Positions 34,714 to 42,858 of a stretch of DNA of 64,000 nucleotides are shown piece by piece. Source of the stretch: Roseicyclus mahoneyensis (GTDB lineage: Bacteria; Pseudomonadota; Alphaproteobacteria; Rhodobacterales; Rhodobacteraceae); contig NZ_QGGW01000004.1 of the NCBI RefSeq assembly GCF_003148775.1, positions 62,001-126,000 on the forward strand. Direction: 5' to 3'. The position numbers were made by a program, and so were the translations under genes. Below the pieces are notes generated by a model, which saw nothing but the letters and a program-made list of their open reading frames with translations, searched no databases and was not told the origin of the DNA. Numbering within the stretch: the first letter of the stretch is position 1; every line of letters begins with the position of its first letter.

Positions 34714-35244
34714 TCAGGTCATCAGTGTCGCCGGATCGACCCCGGCGTCGGTCAGGCGGGCGGTCGCGGCGGCGCGGGTGGCGTCGTCGAAAGCGTCGGG
34801 ATGGGTCAGAACGATGGCCTCGGCGGTGTAGCCGGGCAGCGCGCGCGCCATCAGTTCGTCGAACCGCTCAGAGGGGCCGGGCTTGGCCACGATCTTGCCG
34901 ATGGCGGCGGCCTCGCCGACCTTCTGGATGTCGCGGCGCAACATGCTCAGGCGGATGGTCTTGCCGCTGTCCTCGCGCTTGATCTGCTCGACGGCGTGGA
35001 TCATTTGCCAGACCGCGTTTTCAACGCTGCCCTCATCCCCGTCGGATTGCACGGCGGCAAGGCGCTTGAAGGCGGCCTCACGCACCGGCTCGACCCCAAG
35101 ACGCGTGGCATTGGCCATCAGGTTGCGCAGCCCCTCGGGGTCGGTCATGTCGGCCACACGGGCCAAGGCAGCCGCATTGCGGTTTTCCAGCTTCTCGGCG
35201 GAAGGCGCGGCGGAGTGGGCGGGTTTTTTGGGTTTTTTGCTCAT
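34714..35244 (-). CDS. Unknown protein between preT and preA, 176 aa
   Basis: Soluble, helix-rich protein starting MSKKPKKPAHSAAPSAEKLE. A Lys-rich N-terminus is followed by repeated short helices (NRNAAALARVADMTDPEGL, RLGVEPVREAAFKRLAAV, ENAVWQMIHAVEQIKRED), reminiscent of HEAT/TPR-like packing, although no family is recognised. ATG 35244 overlaps the preT stop (ATGA), and the stop lies 25 bp before preA. Its position between two subunits of one enzyme suggests a role in that enzyme's assembly or regulation (inference). Confidence 0.82.
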   Translation of the reverse strand: MSKKPKKPAHSAAPSAEKLENRNAAALARVADMTDPEGLRNLMANATRLGVEPVREAAFKRLAAVQSDGDEGSVENAVWQMIHAVEQIKREDSGKTIRLSMLRRDIQKVGEAAAIGKIVAKPGPSERFDELMARALPGYTAEAIVLTHPDAFDDATRAAATARLTDAGVDPATLMT

Positions 35245-36584
35245 GGGATACCATGGGTGAGCGCCGCGTGGATGTCCATCGCGGCGTCGCGTCCCTCGGC
35301 CACCGCCGTCACGGTCAGATCCTCGCCGCCTGCCGCGCAATCGCCGCCCGCCCAGACACCGGGCAGCGACGTGCGCCCCACGTCGCTGACCGCGATCTTG
35401 CCACCGGTGATCTCAAGGCCCCCCGGTGCGCCTTGCAGGGCCTGACCGATGGCCTTGAGCACCTGATCGGCGGGGATCTCGAAGGTTTCGCCCGTGCCCA
35501 CCAGCGATTTGCCCTCGGACCGCGTGTATTCCACCCGAACACCCGTCACGGCCCCATTGCCGAGGATGGCTACAGGCATCGCGTCAAAGACAAAGCGCAC
35601 CCCCTTTGACGCCGCAAGATCCTGCTCGTAGCGGCTGGCGGGCATCGCATCCCTGCCCCTGCGGTAGAGGATGGTGACATTTTCCGCGCCCAAGAGCTTG
35701 GATTGCACGGCCGCGTCGATGGCGGTCATGCCGCCGCCGATCACCACCACGTTGCGCCCCACGGGCAGCGTCGTCAGGTCCGACGCCTGCCGCAGGTCCG
35801 AGATGAAGCCCACGGCGTCCGACACGCCCGCGCGCGCCTCGCCCTCGGCGCTCAGTGCGTTGACCCCCGCAAGACCCATTCCGAGGAACACGGCGTCGAA
35901 GTCATCCCGCAACCCGTCGAGCGTGATATCGCGCCCCAGCGCCTTGCCGGTCTCCATCGTGATCCCGCCGATCTTGAGCAGCCAGTCGACCTCCGAGCCG
36001 GCGAAACCGCCGACCGCCTTGTAATAGGCGATCCCGTATTCGTTGAGCCCGCCACCCTTGGGCCGAGCGTCAAAGATCGTAATGTCATGCCCCTGCATGG
36101 CCAGCCTATGCGCACAGGCAAGCCCCGCAGGCCCCGCGCCCACGACAGCGACACGCTTGCCCGTGGCCGCTGCCCGCACATAGGGATGCACCCCCGCCGC
36201 CATCAGCGTGTCGGTGGCGTAGCGCTGCAGCCGCCCGATCTCGACCGGTTTGCCTTCGGCCGCTTCGCGCACGCAGGCCTCCTCGCACAGTGTCTCCGTG
36301 GGGCAGACCCGCGCGCACATGCCGCCCAGAATGTTCTGGTCGAAGATGGTCTTTGCAGCCGCCTCGGGCGTGCCAGTGGCGATCTGGCGGATGAAGAGCG
36401 GAATGTCGATCGAGGTCGGGCAAGCCGTGATGCAGGGCGCGTCATGGCAGAAATAGCAGCGGTCGGCGGCCACCAGCGCCTCATGCGCGTCGAGGGGGCC
36501 GTGCAGGTCGGCGAAATTCGAGGCCAGCGTCTGAGCGTCAAGCCGCGCGGGCGCGATGCCGGGGGTGAAGGGGCTGTTCGTCAT
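35241..36584 (-). CDS. preT: NAD-dependent dihydropyrimidine dehydrogenase subunit PreT
   Basis: Electron-input subunit, related to the small subunit of glutamate synthase. 447 residues. N-terminal Fe-S cysteines CYFCHDAPCITACPTSIDIP and ILGGMCARVCPTETLCEEAC, FAD site VAVVGAGPAGLACAHRL, second dinucleotide site VVVIGGGMTAIDAA, and C-terminal GVWAGGDCAAGG. Start ATG 36584 gives MTNSPFTPGIAPARLD; the 20-residue upstream extension is unconserved. A RutR-like box lies 63 bp upstream. Confidence 0.96.
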   Translation of the reverse strand: MTNSPFTPGIAPARLDAQTLASNFADLHGPLDAHEALVAADRCYFCHDAPCITACPTSIDIPLFIRQIATGTPEAAAKTIFDQNILGGMCARVCPTETLCEEACVREAAEGKPVEIGRLQRYATDTLMAAGVHPYVRAAATGKRVAVVGAGPAGLACAHRLAMQGHDITIFDARPKGGGLNEYGIAYYKAVGGFAGSEVDWLLKIGGITMETGKALGRDITLDGLRDDFDAVFLGMGLAGVNALSAEGEARAGVSDAVGFISDLRQASDLTTLPVGRNVVVIGGGMTAIDAAVQSKLLGAENVTILYRRGRDAMPASRYEQDLAASKGVRFVFDAMPVAILGNGAVTGVRVEYTRSEGKSLVGTGETFEIPADQVLKAIGQALQGAPGGLEITGGKIAVSDVGRTSLPGVWAGGDCAAGGEDLTVTAVAEGRDAAMDIHAALTHGIP

Positions 36585-36646
36585 CGGGCGCGTCTCCCTG
36601 GCGGCGAATGGCTGGGTGTGGGGAGACGCTGGCATGGGTCCCATTT

Positions 36647-36662
36647 TTTATCAAATGGTAAA
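36647..36662. promoter_or_regulatory. RutR-like operator upstream of preT (degenerate)
   Basis: TTTATCAAATGGTAAA is a dyad (TTTA-Y-CA, AA, TGGTAAA) with one mismatch. It matches 11 of 14 defined positions of the RutR consensus TTGACCANNTGGTCAA. Its distance to the preT start (63 bp) is nearly the same as that of the stronger box to the aminotransferase start (58 bp). The rest of the 300-bp preT-accB gap holds presumed promoters, a TTGC-G-GCAA dyad at 36682-36690, and an imperfect GGGTTTTCC...GGGAAACCC hairpin near 36780. Confidence 0.55.
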
Positions 36663-36886
36663 TTTATTGGCGAAGGCCCTGTTGCGGCAATTTCCTCGCG
36701 CAGGGGAGGATTTGCCGAAAATTCGGGCAGGCTTGGACTCACATCACCGCGATACAACCCCATATGCGGTGCACAGAGCGGGTTTTCCTTGGGGAAACCC
36801 TGCGCTATAGCCGTCGTCCAGACGCCCGACCAACAGGGCAGGATGGGACCGCGGCCAAGACACCGGCCCGGAGTGCGAGGACAGAC

Positions 36887-37375
36887 ATGAGCGACGAAAC
36901 GGATGCAACCCGCGCCAGCGACGTGGCCTTCATCAAGGCTCTGGCCGAGCTTCTGGACCAAAACGACCTGACCGAGATCCAGGTCAAGCGCGAGTATGGC
37001 GAGAACGACTGGCTCAACGTGCGCGTGGCCCGCGGCGGCGTGATGATGCAGGCCCCCGTGGCCTACGCCCCTGCCCCCGCCACGCATGTCGCCCCGGTGG
37101 CGACGGCCTCTTCCGCGCCTGTCAGCGACCCCGCACAAGCGCCGGGCGCCGTGACCTCGCCCATGGTGGGCACGATCTATCTGCAGTCCGAGCCGGGCAC
37201 GAAACCCTTCGTCTCGGTCGGCGATCAGGTGGTCGAGGGTCAGACGTTGCTGATCGTCGAGGCGATGAAGACCATGAACCAGATCCCCGCGCCGCGCGCG
37301 GGCACCGTCAAGCGCATCCTCGTTGAGGATGGCGCGCCCGTCGAATACGGCGCGCCCCTCATGATCATCGAGTAA
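36887..37375 (+). CDS. accB: Acetyl-CoA carboxylase biotin carboxyl carrier protein
   Basis: 162-residue BCCP that carries biotin between carboxylase and transcarboxylase half-reactions in fatty acid synthesis. N-terminal helix region ([20 protein letters not shown]), an Ala/Pro-rich linker, then the biotinyl domain with [10 protein letters not shown], the biotinylated Lys. ATG 36887 gives [15 protein letters not shown]; the frame upstream is open but unconserved. accC follows 11 bp downstream. Confidence 0.96.
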   Translation: MSDETDATRASDVAFIKALAELLDQNDLTEIQVKREYGENDWLNVRVARGGVMMQAPVAYAPAPATHVAPVATASSAPVSDPAQAPGAVTSPMVGTIYLQSEPGTKPFVSVGDQVVEGQTLLIVEAMKTMNQIPAPRAGTVKRILVEDGAPVEYGAPLMIIE

Positions 37376-37386
37376 GCGGGGCGGGC

Positions 37387-38733
37387 ATGTTCAAGAAAAT
37401 CCTCATCGCCAACCGCGGCGAGATCGCGCTGCGTGTCATCCGGGCCGCGCGCGAGATGGGGGTGGCGACCGTCGCGGTGCATTCCACCGCCGACAGCGAC
37501 GCGATGCATGTGCGCATGGCCGACGAGGCGATCTGCATCGGCCCACCGCCCAGCATGCAATCCTACCTCTCGATGCCCGCGCTGATCTCGGCCTGCGAGA
37601 TCACCGGGGCGGAAGCCATCCACCCCGGCTACGGTTTCCTGTCGGAGAACGCCAATTTCGTGCAGGCGGTCGAGGATCACGGGATCAAGTTCATCGGGCC
37701 CTCGGCGGCCCATATCCGCTTGATGGGCGACAAGATCACCGCCAAGGACACGATGAAGAAGCTGGGCGTGCCTTGCGTGCCCGGCTCCGAGGGCGGCGTG
37801 CATCACCTCGACACGGCCTATACGGTGGCGCGCGAGGCGGGCTACCCGGTCATCGTCAAGGCCACCGCCGGCGGCGGCGGACGGGGCATGAAGCTGGCGC
37901 GCTCCGAGGCGGAACTGGAAACCGCGTTCCGCACCGCGCGGACCGAGGCCAAGGCCGCCTTCGGCAATGACGAAGTCTATATCGAGAAATACCTCGGTCG
38001 GCCGCGCCATATCGAGGTGCAGGTCTTCGGCGACGGCCGTGGTCGCGCCGTGCATCTGGGCGAACGCGATTGTTCGCTGCAACGCCGTCACCAAAAGGTG
38101 TTCGAGGAAGCGCCCGGCCCCAGCATCGATACCGCCACCCGCGAGCGGATCGGCGCGACCTGCGCCAAGGCCGTGGCCGATCTGGGCTACGAGGGGGCCG
38201 GCACGATCGAGTTCCTGTATGAAGATGGCGAGTTCTTCTTCATCGAGATGAACACCCGGCTTCAGGTCGAGCATCCCGTGACCGAAGCAATCTTTGGCGT
38301 CGATCTGGTGCGCGAACAGATCCGGGTGGCCGCAGGCCTGCCGATGTCGTTTGTGCAAGAGGATCTCAAGGTGAACGGCCACGCCATCGAGGTCCGGATC
38401 AACGCCGAGAAACTGCCGAATTTCTCGCCCAGCCCCGGCAAGATCACCCAGTATCACGCGCCCGGTGGCCTGGGCGTGCGGATGGACAGCGCGATCTATG
38501 ACGGCTACCGCATCCCGCCCTATTACGACAGCCTGATCGGCAAGCTGATCGTGCATGGCCGCGACCGGCCCGAGGCTTTGGCGCGTCTGCACCGGGCATT
38601 GGGCGAGTTGATCGTGGACGGCGTCGACACCACGGTGCCGCTGTTCCACGCCCTTCTTGACGCGCCTGCCGTGCAATCGGGCGATTACACGATCCACTGG
38701 CTGGAAGGCTGGCTTGCCGAGAACCTCGGCTGA
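37387..38733 (+). CDS. accC: Acetyl-CoA carboxylase biotin carboxylase subunit
   Basis: ATP-dependent carboxylation of biotin on BCCP. 448 residues. [20 protein letters not shown] start, ATP-grasp glycine loop GGGGRGMK, [19 protein letters not shown] motif ([20 protein letters not shown]), and catalytic [14 protein letters not shown] are all intact. Co-transcribed with accB. Confidence 0.98.
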   Translation: MFKKILIANRGEIALRVIRAAREMGVATVAVHSTADSDAMHVRMADEAICIGPPPSMQSYLSMPALISACEITGAEAIHPGYGFLSENANFVQAVEDHGIKFIGPSAAHIRLMGDKITAKDTMKKLGVPCVPGSEGGVHHLDTAYTVAREAGYPVIVKATAGGGGRGMKLARSEAELETAFRTARTEAKAAFGNDEVYIEKYLGRPRHIEVQVFGDGRGRAVHLGERDCSLQRRHQKVFEEAPGPSIDTATRERIGATCAKAVADLGYEGAGTIEFLYEDGEFFFIEMNTRLQVEHPVTEAIFGVDLVREQIRVAAGLPMSFVQEDLKVNGHAIEVRINAEKLPNFSPSPGKITQYHAPGGLGVRMDSAIYDGYRIPPYYDSLIGKLIVHGRDRPEALARLHRALGELIVDGVDTTVPLFHALLDAPAVQSGDYTIHWLEGWLAENLG

Positions 38734-38893
38734 TCCCTCCCGCGACAGACCCCTGTCGCGGCCCATCCCGCCCGAGGCGATTGGGGCCCTGCCCGAGGGC
38801 AGGCCGCTGGTCGAGCTTGGCACCGGAATGCCGCTCGCAAGACTTTTTCGTTTCCCCCATGACTTTCCGGGATGGCACCCCATATCCCCCGCT

Positions 38894-39556
38894 ATGGCGC
38901 ATGACATGTTCACGCCGGCCCGCCCGGCGCTGACCCCGGAACTGATGATACGGGCCTATGCGGCCGGCATCTTCCCGATGTCGGACGGTGCGCAGCATGA
39001 CAGCATTTTCTGGGTGGACCCGCAGCGGCGGGGGGTGTTCCCGCTGGACCGGTTCCACGTCTCGCGCAGTCTGCGCCGCCGCCTCCGGCAGGGTGGCTTC
39101 GAGATTGCAGTCAACCGCGATTTCGCCGGTGTCGTTACCGCCTGCGCCGACCGCGACGAGACCTGGATCAACGCCGACATCTTCAGCACCTACATGGCGC
39201 TGCATGCCTTGGGACAGGCCCATTCGGTCGAGGTCTGGATGGATGGCGCGCTGGCGGGTGGCGTGTTCGGTGTGACGCTGGGCGCGGCGTTTTTCGGCGA
39301 GAGCATGTTCTCACGCCGCACCGACGGCTCGAAATTGGCGCTGGTGCATCTGGTGGAGCGGTTGCGGATGGGGGGCTTTCAGCTGTTCGACACGCAATTC
39401 ACCACCGGCCATCTCGAGAGCCTGGGCGCGATCGAGGTTCCGCGCGCGGATTATCGGCGCCAATTGCAAATGGCCATCAGCAGCCCGGCGGATTTCTTCG
39501 CGCCGGAGCGTTGCGCCGATCAGCCCTCCGAGCAGCGCAGCACCCAGACATCGTAA
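38894..39556 (+). CDS. aat: Leucyl/phenylalanyl-tRNA--protein transferase
   Basis: Adds Leu or Phe to N-terminal Arg/Lys of proteins, making N-degrons for ClpAP. About 220 residues. LIRAYAAGIFPMSD-type N-terminus (LMIRAYAAGIFPMSDGA), FWVDPQRRGVFPLD, WINADIFSTYMALHALGQAHSVE and GGVFGVTLGAAFFGESMFS match the family. ATG 38894 or 38906 could be the start; neither has a clear Shine-Dalgarno. The 3' end overlaps the convergent DUF2155 gene by 37 bp. Confidence 0.94.
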   Translation: MAHDMFTPARPALTPELMIRAYAAGIFPMSDGAQHDSIFWVDPQRRGVFPLDRFHVSRSLRRRLRQGGFEIAVNRDFAGVVTACADRDETWINADIFSTYMALHALGQAHSVEVWMDGALAGGVFGVTLGAAFFGESMFSRRTDGSKLALVHLVERLRMGGFQLFDTQFTTGHLESLGAIEVPRADYRRQLQMAISSPADFFAPERCADQPSEQRSTQTS

Positions 39557-40110
39557 CGCGCATGCTCCAGCGCGCTGAGCGCGGGGGATGACGCGACCAT
39601 CCAGCCGTCAAAGAGCGTGACACCCTCGGTATCGAGGATCTCGACGTGCGCGAAGGCGTCCGAGGACGGGTCCTCGGTCGGAAAGCGGCATTCTATGGCG
39701 CGGATCGCAAGCCGGCCGAAGACAACCGTTTCCCCCATCGCGAGATCCACATCCGTGGGCCGGCCCAACATCTTGTCCAGCGCCCGCAAGACGACACGCG
39801 GCGCCTGCGAGGTCTCGGGCTGGAACACCGACGTGACCGGCGAGCCGGTGCCCGGAAAGCTGCGCAAGGTCACGCTGGACTGGCCTTCGGTGATCTGCAG
39901 CTGGATTTCGGGTCCCACGGGTTGCAGCACGCCCTCGTCGCTCAGGCTGGGTGCGGTCGGGTCGGCCGTGCCCTGATCGTCGAGGGCGAAACCTTCCAAC
40001 GGGCCGTCGCCGAAACTGTCGAACTGCTGCGCCACGGCCGGGCCAGCCCCTGCAAGCGCCGCGCATCCCAGCGCCAGCGCAGCGACAAGGAGCCGGGCGC
40101 GCATGCTCAT
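39520..40110 (-). CDS. DUF2155 domain-containing periplasmic protein
   Basis: 196 residues with signal peptide (MSMRARLLVAALALGCAALAGAGPAVAQ). The C-terminal DUF2155 domain begins around RVVLRALDKMLGRPTDVDLA and includes CRFPTEDPSSDAFAHVEI and FDGWMVASSPALSALEHARYDVWVLRC, the typical ending with a terminal Cys. Unknown role, always near mlaD and NDUFA12 in Rhodobacterales. The start overlaps the mlaD stop (ATGA). Confidence 0.92.
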   Translation of the reverse strand: MSMRARLLVAALALGCAALAGAGPAVAQQFDSFGDGPLEGFALDDQGTADPTAPSLSDEGVLQPVGPEIQLQITEGQSSVTLRSFPGTGSPVTSVFQPETSQAPRVVLRALDKMLGRPTDVDLAMGETVVFGRLAIRAIECRFPTEDPSSDAFAHVEILDTEGVTLFDGWMVASSPALSALEHARYDVWVLRCSEG

Positions 40111-40565
40111 TCCCCTTCGTCGCCGGTGACGAAACGCATCAGCAAGGTGATCAGGCTGACCGAGCCCTGCGTGTCCATGATCTGGTCGCCGGGCGCATAG
40201 CTGAAGGGCGAGCCACCGGGAATGATCTCGACGAAATTGCCGCCCAGAAGCCCCTCGGAGGAGATGGCGATGGCGCTGTCATCGGGCAGTTCGATGTCGT
40301 CGCGGATGGTGAAGGTGGTCTCGGCCCGGAAGGTCTGGGGGTTCAGCGCCATGCCCGTGACCGTGCCCACGCGCACGCCCGCCAGCCGCACTTCGGTCCC
40401 GACGGAGATACCGTCGGCGCTGCGGAACGAAGCCGACATGGCATAGGCGCCGCCCGAGGGGCCGCCGCCTGTGCTGTTCGAGGCATAGACGAAAAAGCCC
40501 ACGGCCACCGCCATGACGGCGGCGCCGACGAGAACCTCGGTGATCGTGTTGTCCTGCGCGGCCAT
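40107..40565 (-). CDS. mlaD: Outer membrane lipid asymmetry protein MlaD (MCE domain)
   Basis: Membrane-anchored MCE protein, hexameric in E. coli, that binds phospholipid for the MlaFEDB transporter. 152 residues: short cytosolic start MAAQDNTITEVLVGAAVMAV with one helix, then an MCE domain (FRSADGISVGTEVRLAGVRVGTV, SEGLLGGNFVEIIPGG). The Mla ATPase and permease are not in this window, as is common in Rhodobacterales, where this gene sits beside NDUFA12. Confidence 0.94.
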   Translation of the reverse strand: MAAQDNTITEVLVGAAVMAVAVGFFVYASNSTGGGPSGGAYAMSASFRSADGISVGTEVRLAGVRVGTVTGMALNPQTFRAETTFTIRDDIELPDDSAIAISSEGLLGGNFVEIIPGGSPFSYAPGDQIMDTQGSVSLITLLMRFVTGDEGE

Positions 40566-40656
40566 CGGTCCTGCCCTTCTTGTCACCCGCCGCTTATCGC
40601 AACTGGGCGCGGGCGTTCCAAGGGGTCTTGCGCCATCGTGTGGCCGAAACCCGCCG

Positions 40657-41034
40657 TCACTCGGGCGTCCAGGCCTCGTAATCGCGGCGCTCGACGGGAT
40701 CGGGGCGGCGGATTGACCCGGCCGGGGCATGCGCCAGCGGCGTGCCGGTAGGATTGGGCAGATGCGGCTTTTCCCAGCCCTTGTGGACCAGCGGACGCTC
40801 GGTCGGGGTCTCGGCCCAGGTGTGGTGCAACCAGCCATGCCAGTCGGGGCTGATCCTGCTGGCCTCGGCCACGCCGTTAAAGATCACCCAGCGTCGCTTT
40901 CCGTCCTTGGAACGGTAGTAGATGTTGCCCTGATCGTCTTGCCCCACCTTGGTGCCGTATCGCGCGGTCCAGATCTGGGTGCCGACCGTCTGGCCGTTCC
41001 ACCAGGTCACGAGGCGGTTGAGAAAGCTGAACAT
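40657..41034 (-). CDS. NADH:ubiquinone oxidoreductase accessory subunit NDUFA12
   Basis: 125-residue alphaproteobacterial homologue of the mitochondrial complex I subunit NDUFA12 (B17.2). Diagnostic motifs: [49 protein letters not shown]. The complex I nuo operon itself is elsewhere. First gene of a leftward NDUFA12-mlaD-DUF2155 unit. Confidence 0.97.
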   Translation of the reverse strand: MFSFLNRLVTWWNGQTVGTQIWTARYGTKVGQDDQGNIYYRSKDGKRRWVIFNGVAEASRISPDWHGWLHHTWAETPTERPLVHKGWEKPHLPNPTGTPLAHAPAGSIRRPDPVERRDYEAWTPE

Positions 41035-41138
41035 GGGCGAAACCCTTCGGGCGGCTGTATGGTCTGTTGCCCTGCGTTTTGCCCGATGTGGCGCAGGGCG
41101 TCCAGTGCCATGGGGTCGCGCGGGATGACGGGCGGAGG

Positions 41139-41191
41139 CGAGGGGGGCTGTCTGCCCCCCTCGACCCCCCGAGGATATTTTTGAAACGAAG
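41139..41191 (-). repeat. Dispersed intergenic repeat, copy B (NDUFA12/metY divergent gap)
   Basis: Inverted relative to copy A: a perfect 10-bp hairpin CGAGGGGGGC-TGTCT-GCCCCCCTCG (41139-41163), then CCCCCCGAGGATATTTTTG and AAACGAAG. Reverse-complemented, the core CAAAAATATCCTCGGGGGG equals that of copy A. It sits in the middle of the 323-bp gap between NDUFA12 and the sulfhydrylase gene. Nothing else in that gap was recognised; no SAM-II, SAM-V or SAM/SAH riboswitch consensus is evident before the sulfhydrylase. Confidence 0.72.
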
Positions 41192-41357
41192 AAGGGAAGA
41201 ACACCACGACCCGGTGTCGGACATGGGCAGGATGCGCGTCATCGGGACTTTGCGTGCGGCGAACGGGCGACCTTTCCGGCATGCCGCAGATTGCCCGGCG
41301 GGTCGGGTTTGCCTAATGCTGCGCCAAAGACCGGCTTTCACGGAGAGAGAGACAGAC

Positions 41358-42650
41358 ATGACCGACGCACCATCCTATGGCTTTGACACGCTGCAGATCC
41401 ATGCAGGCGCCCGGCCCGACCCCGCGACGGGCGCGCGGCAGACGCCGATCTACCAGACCACCGCCTATGTGTTCCGCGACGCAGAACATGCCGCCGCCCT
41501 CTTCAACCTGCAGGAGGTCGGCTACATCTATTCGCGCCTGACCAATCCGACCGTGGCAGTGTTGCAAGAACGCATCGCCACGCTGGAGGGCGGCGTGGGA
41601 GCCGTTTGCTGTTCCTCGGGCCATGCAGCACAGATCATGGCGCTGTTCCCGCTGATGGCACCGGGGCGCAACATCGTGGTCTCTACGCGGCTTTACGGCG
41701 GGACGGTCACGCAGTTCTCGCAGACCATCAAGCGCTTCGGCTGGTCGGCCAAGTTCGTCGATTTCGATGATCTCGACGCCGTGGCCGCGGCCATCGACGA
41801 GGACACCCGCGCGGTGTTTGGCGAGGCCATCGCCAACCCCGGCGGCTACATCATGGATGTGCGCGCCATCGCAGATATCGCCGATGCGGCGGGCATCCCG
41901 CTCATCATCGACAACACCACCGCCACCCCCTACCTGTGCCGCCCGATCGAGCATGGCGCGACGCTGGTGGTACATTCGACCACCAAATATCTCACCGGCA
42001 ACGGCACGGTCACCGGAGGCGCGGTCGTCGATTCGGGGCGCTTCGACTGGTCGGCCAGCGACAAGTTCCCGTCCCTTTCGGCGCCAGAACCCGCCTATCA
42101 TGGGTTGAAGTTCCACGAGACCTTCGGACCTTTGGCCTTCACTTTCCACGGCATCGCTATCGGGCTGCGCGATCTGGGCATGACGCTGAACCCGCAGGCC
42201 GCCCATTACACGCTGATGGGGATCGAGACGCTGTCCTTGCGGATGGAGCGTCATGTGCAGAACGCGGTCACCATCGCCAAATGGCTGGAGGCCGATCCAC
42301 GCGTCGATTTCGTGACCTATGCGGGGCTGGAAAGCTCGCCTTATTTCGCACGGGCCAAGACCGTCTGCCCCAAGGGCGCGGGTGCGCTGTTCACCTTTGC
42401 GGTCAAGGGCGGCTACGCGGCCTGCGTCAAGCTGGTCGATTCGCTGCAGATCTTCAGCCATGTGGCCAATCTGGGCGACACGCGCAGCCTGATCATCCAC
42501 TCGGCTTCGACCACGCACCGGCAATTGACCCCGGAACAGCAGGTGGCGGCCGGCGCCGCCCCCAATGTCGTACGCCTGTCGATCGGAATCGAGGATGCGG
42601 CCGACCTGATTGCCGATCTCGATCAGGCATTGGCAAAAGCGGTCGGCTGA
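41358..42650 (+). CDS. O-acetylhomoserine aminocarboxypropyltransferase / sulfhydrylase
   Basis: PLP enzyme of the Cys/Met metabolism family that makes homocysteine from O-acetylhomoserine and sulfide in methionine synthesis. 430 residues. GFDTLQIHAGARPDPATGARQTPIYQTTAYVF is the typical MetY start; SRLTNPT binds phosphate; HSTTKYLTGNG holds the PLP lysine; NLGDTRSLIIHSASTTH is the family C-terminal motif. The start at ATG 41358 follows GGAGAGAG. It has its own strong terminator. Exact substrate (O-acetyl versus O-succinyl) is inferred from family only. Confidence 0.94.
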   Translation: MTDAPSYGFDTLQIHAGARPDPATGARQTPIYQTTAYVFRDAEHAAALFNLQEVGYIYSRLTNPTVAVLQERIATLEGGVGAVCCSSGHAAQIMALFPLMAPGRNIVVSTRLYGGTVTQFSQTIKRFGWSAKFVDFDDLDAVAAAIDEDTRAVFGEAIANPGGYIMDVRAIADIADAAGIPLIIDNTTATPYLCRPIEHGATLVVHSTTKYLTGNGTVTGGAVVDSGRFDWSASDKFPSLSAPEPAYHGLKFHETFGPLAFTFHGIAIGLRDLGMTLNPQAAHYTLMGIETLSLRMERHVQNAVTIAKWLEADPRVDFVTYAGLESSPYFARAKTVCPKGAGALFTFAVKGGYAACVKLVDSLQIFSHVANLGDTRSLIIHSASTTHRQLTPEQQVAAGAAPNVVRLSIGIEDAADLIADLDQALAKAVG

Positions 42651-42676
42651 TCGCCGCCGCCATATCGGGACGATCC

Positions 42677-42710
42677 AAAGGGGCGCCACGTGTTTGCGCC
42701 CCTTTTTTCT
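42677..42710 (+). terminator. Rho-independent terminator of the sulfhydrylase gene
   Basis: AAAGGGGCGC, 9-base loop, GCGCCCCTTT then TTTCTT: a perfect 10-bp stem with a T-rich tail, 27 bp after the stop. Confidence 0.92.
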
Positions 42711-42858
42711 TGCTGCATTTGGACATAGACTGATTTCCGCCGATATCTGCAGACAACGACGGGCAAGTGTTTTCCCGGCGGGATTTGTGCTGTAGACCGG
42801 CGTGACAAGGGCGCACACCATGGTGTGACCTGTCTGTGTAGGACGACCGGGGTCGGAT

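Noticed and set aside
41215-41357. Possible SAM-II or SAM/SAH riboswitch before the O-acetylhomoserine sulfhydrylase
   Set aside because: Expected conserved nucleotides and pseudoknot pairing could not be found by eye; only loose AAAG similarity.
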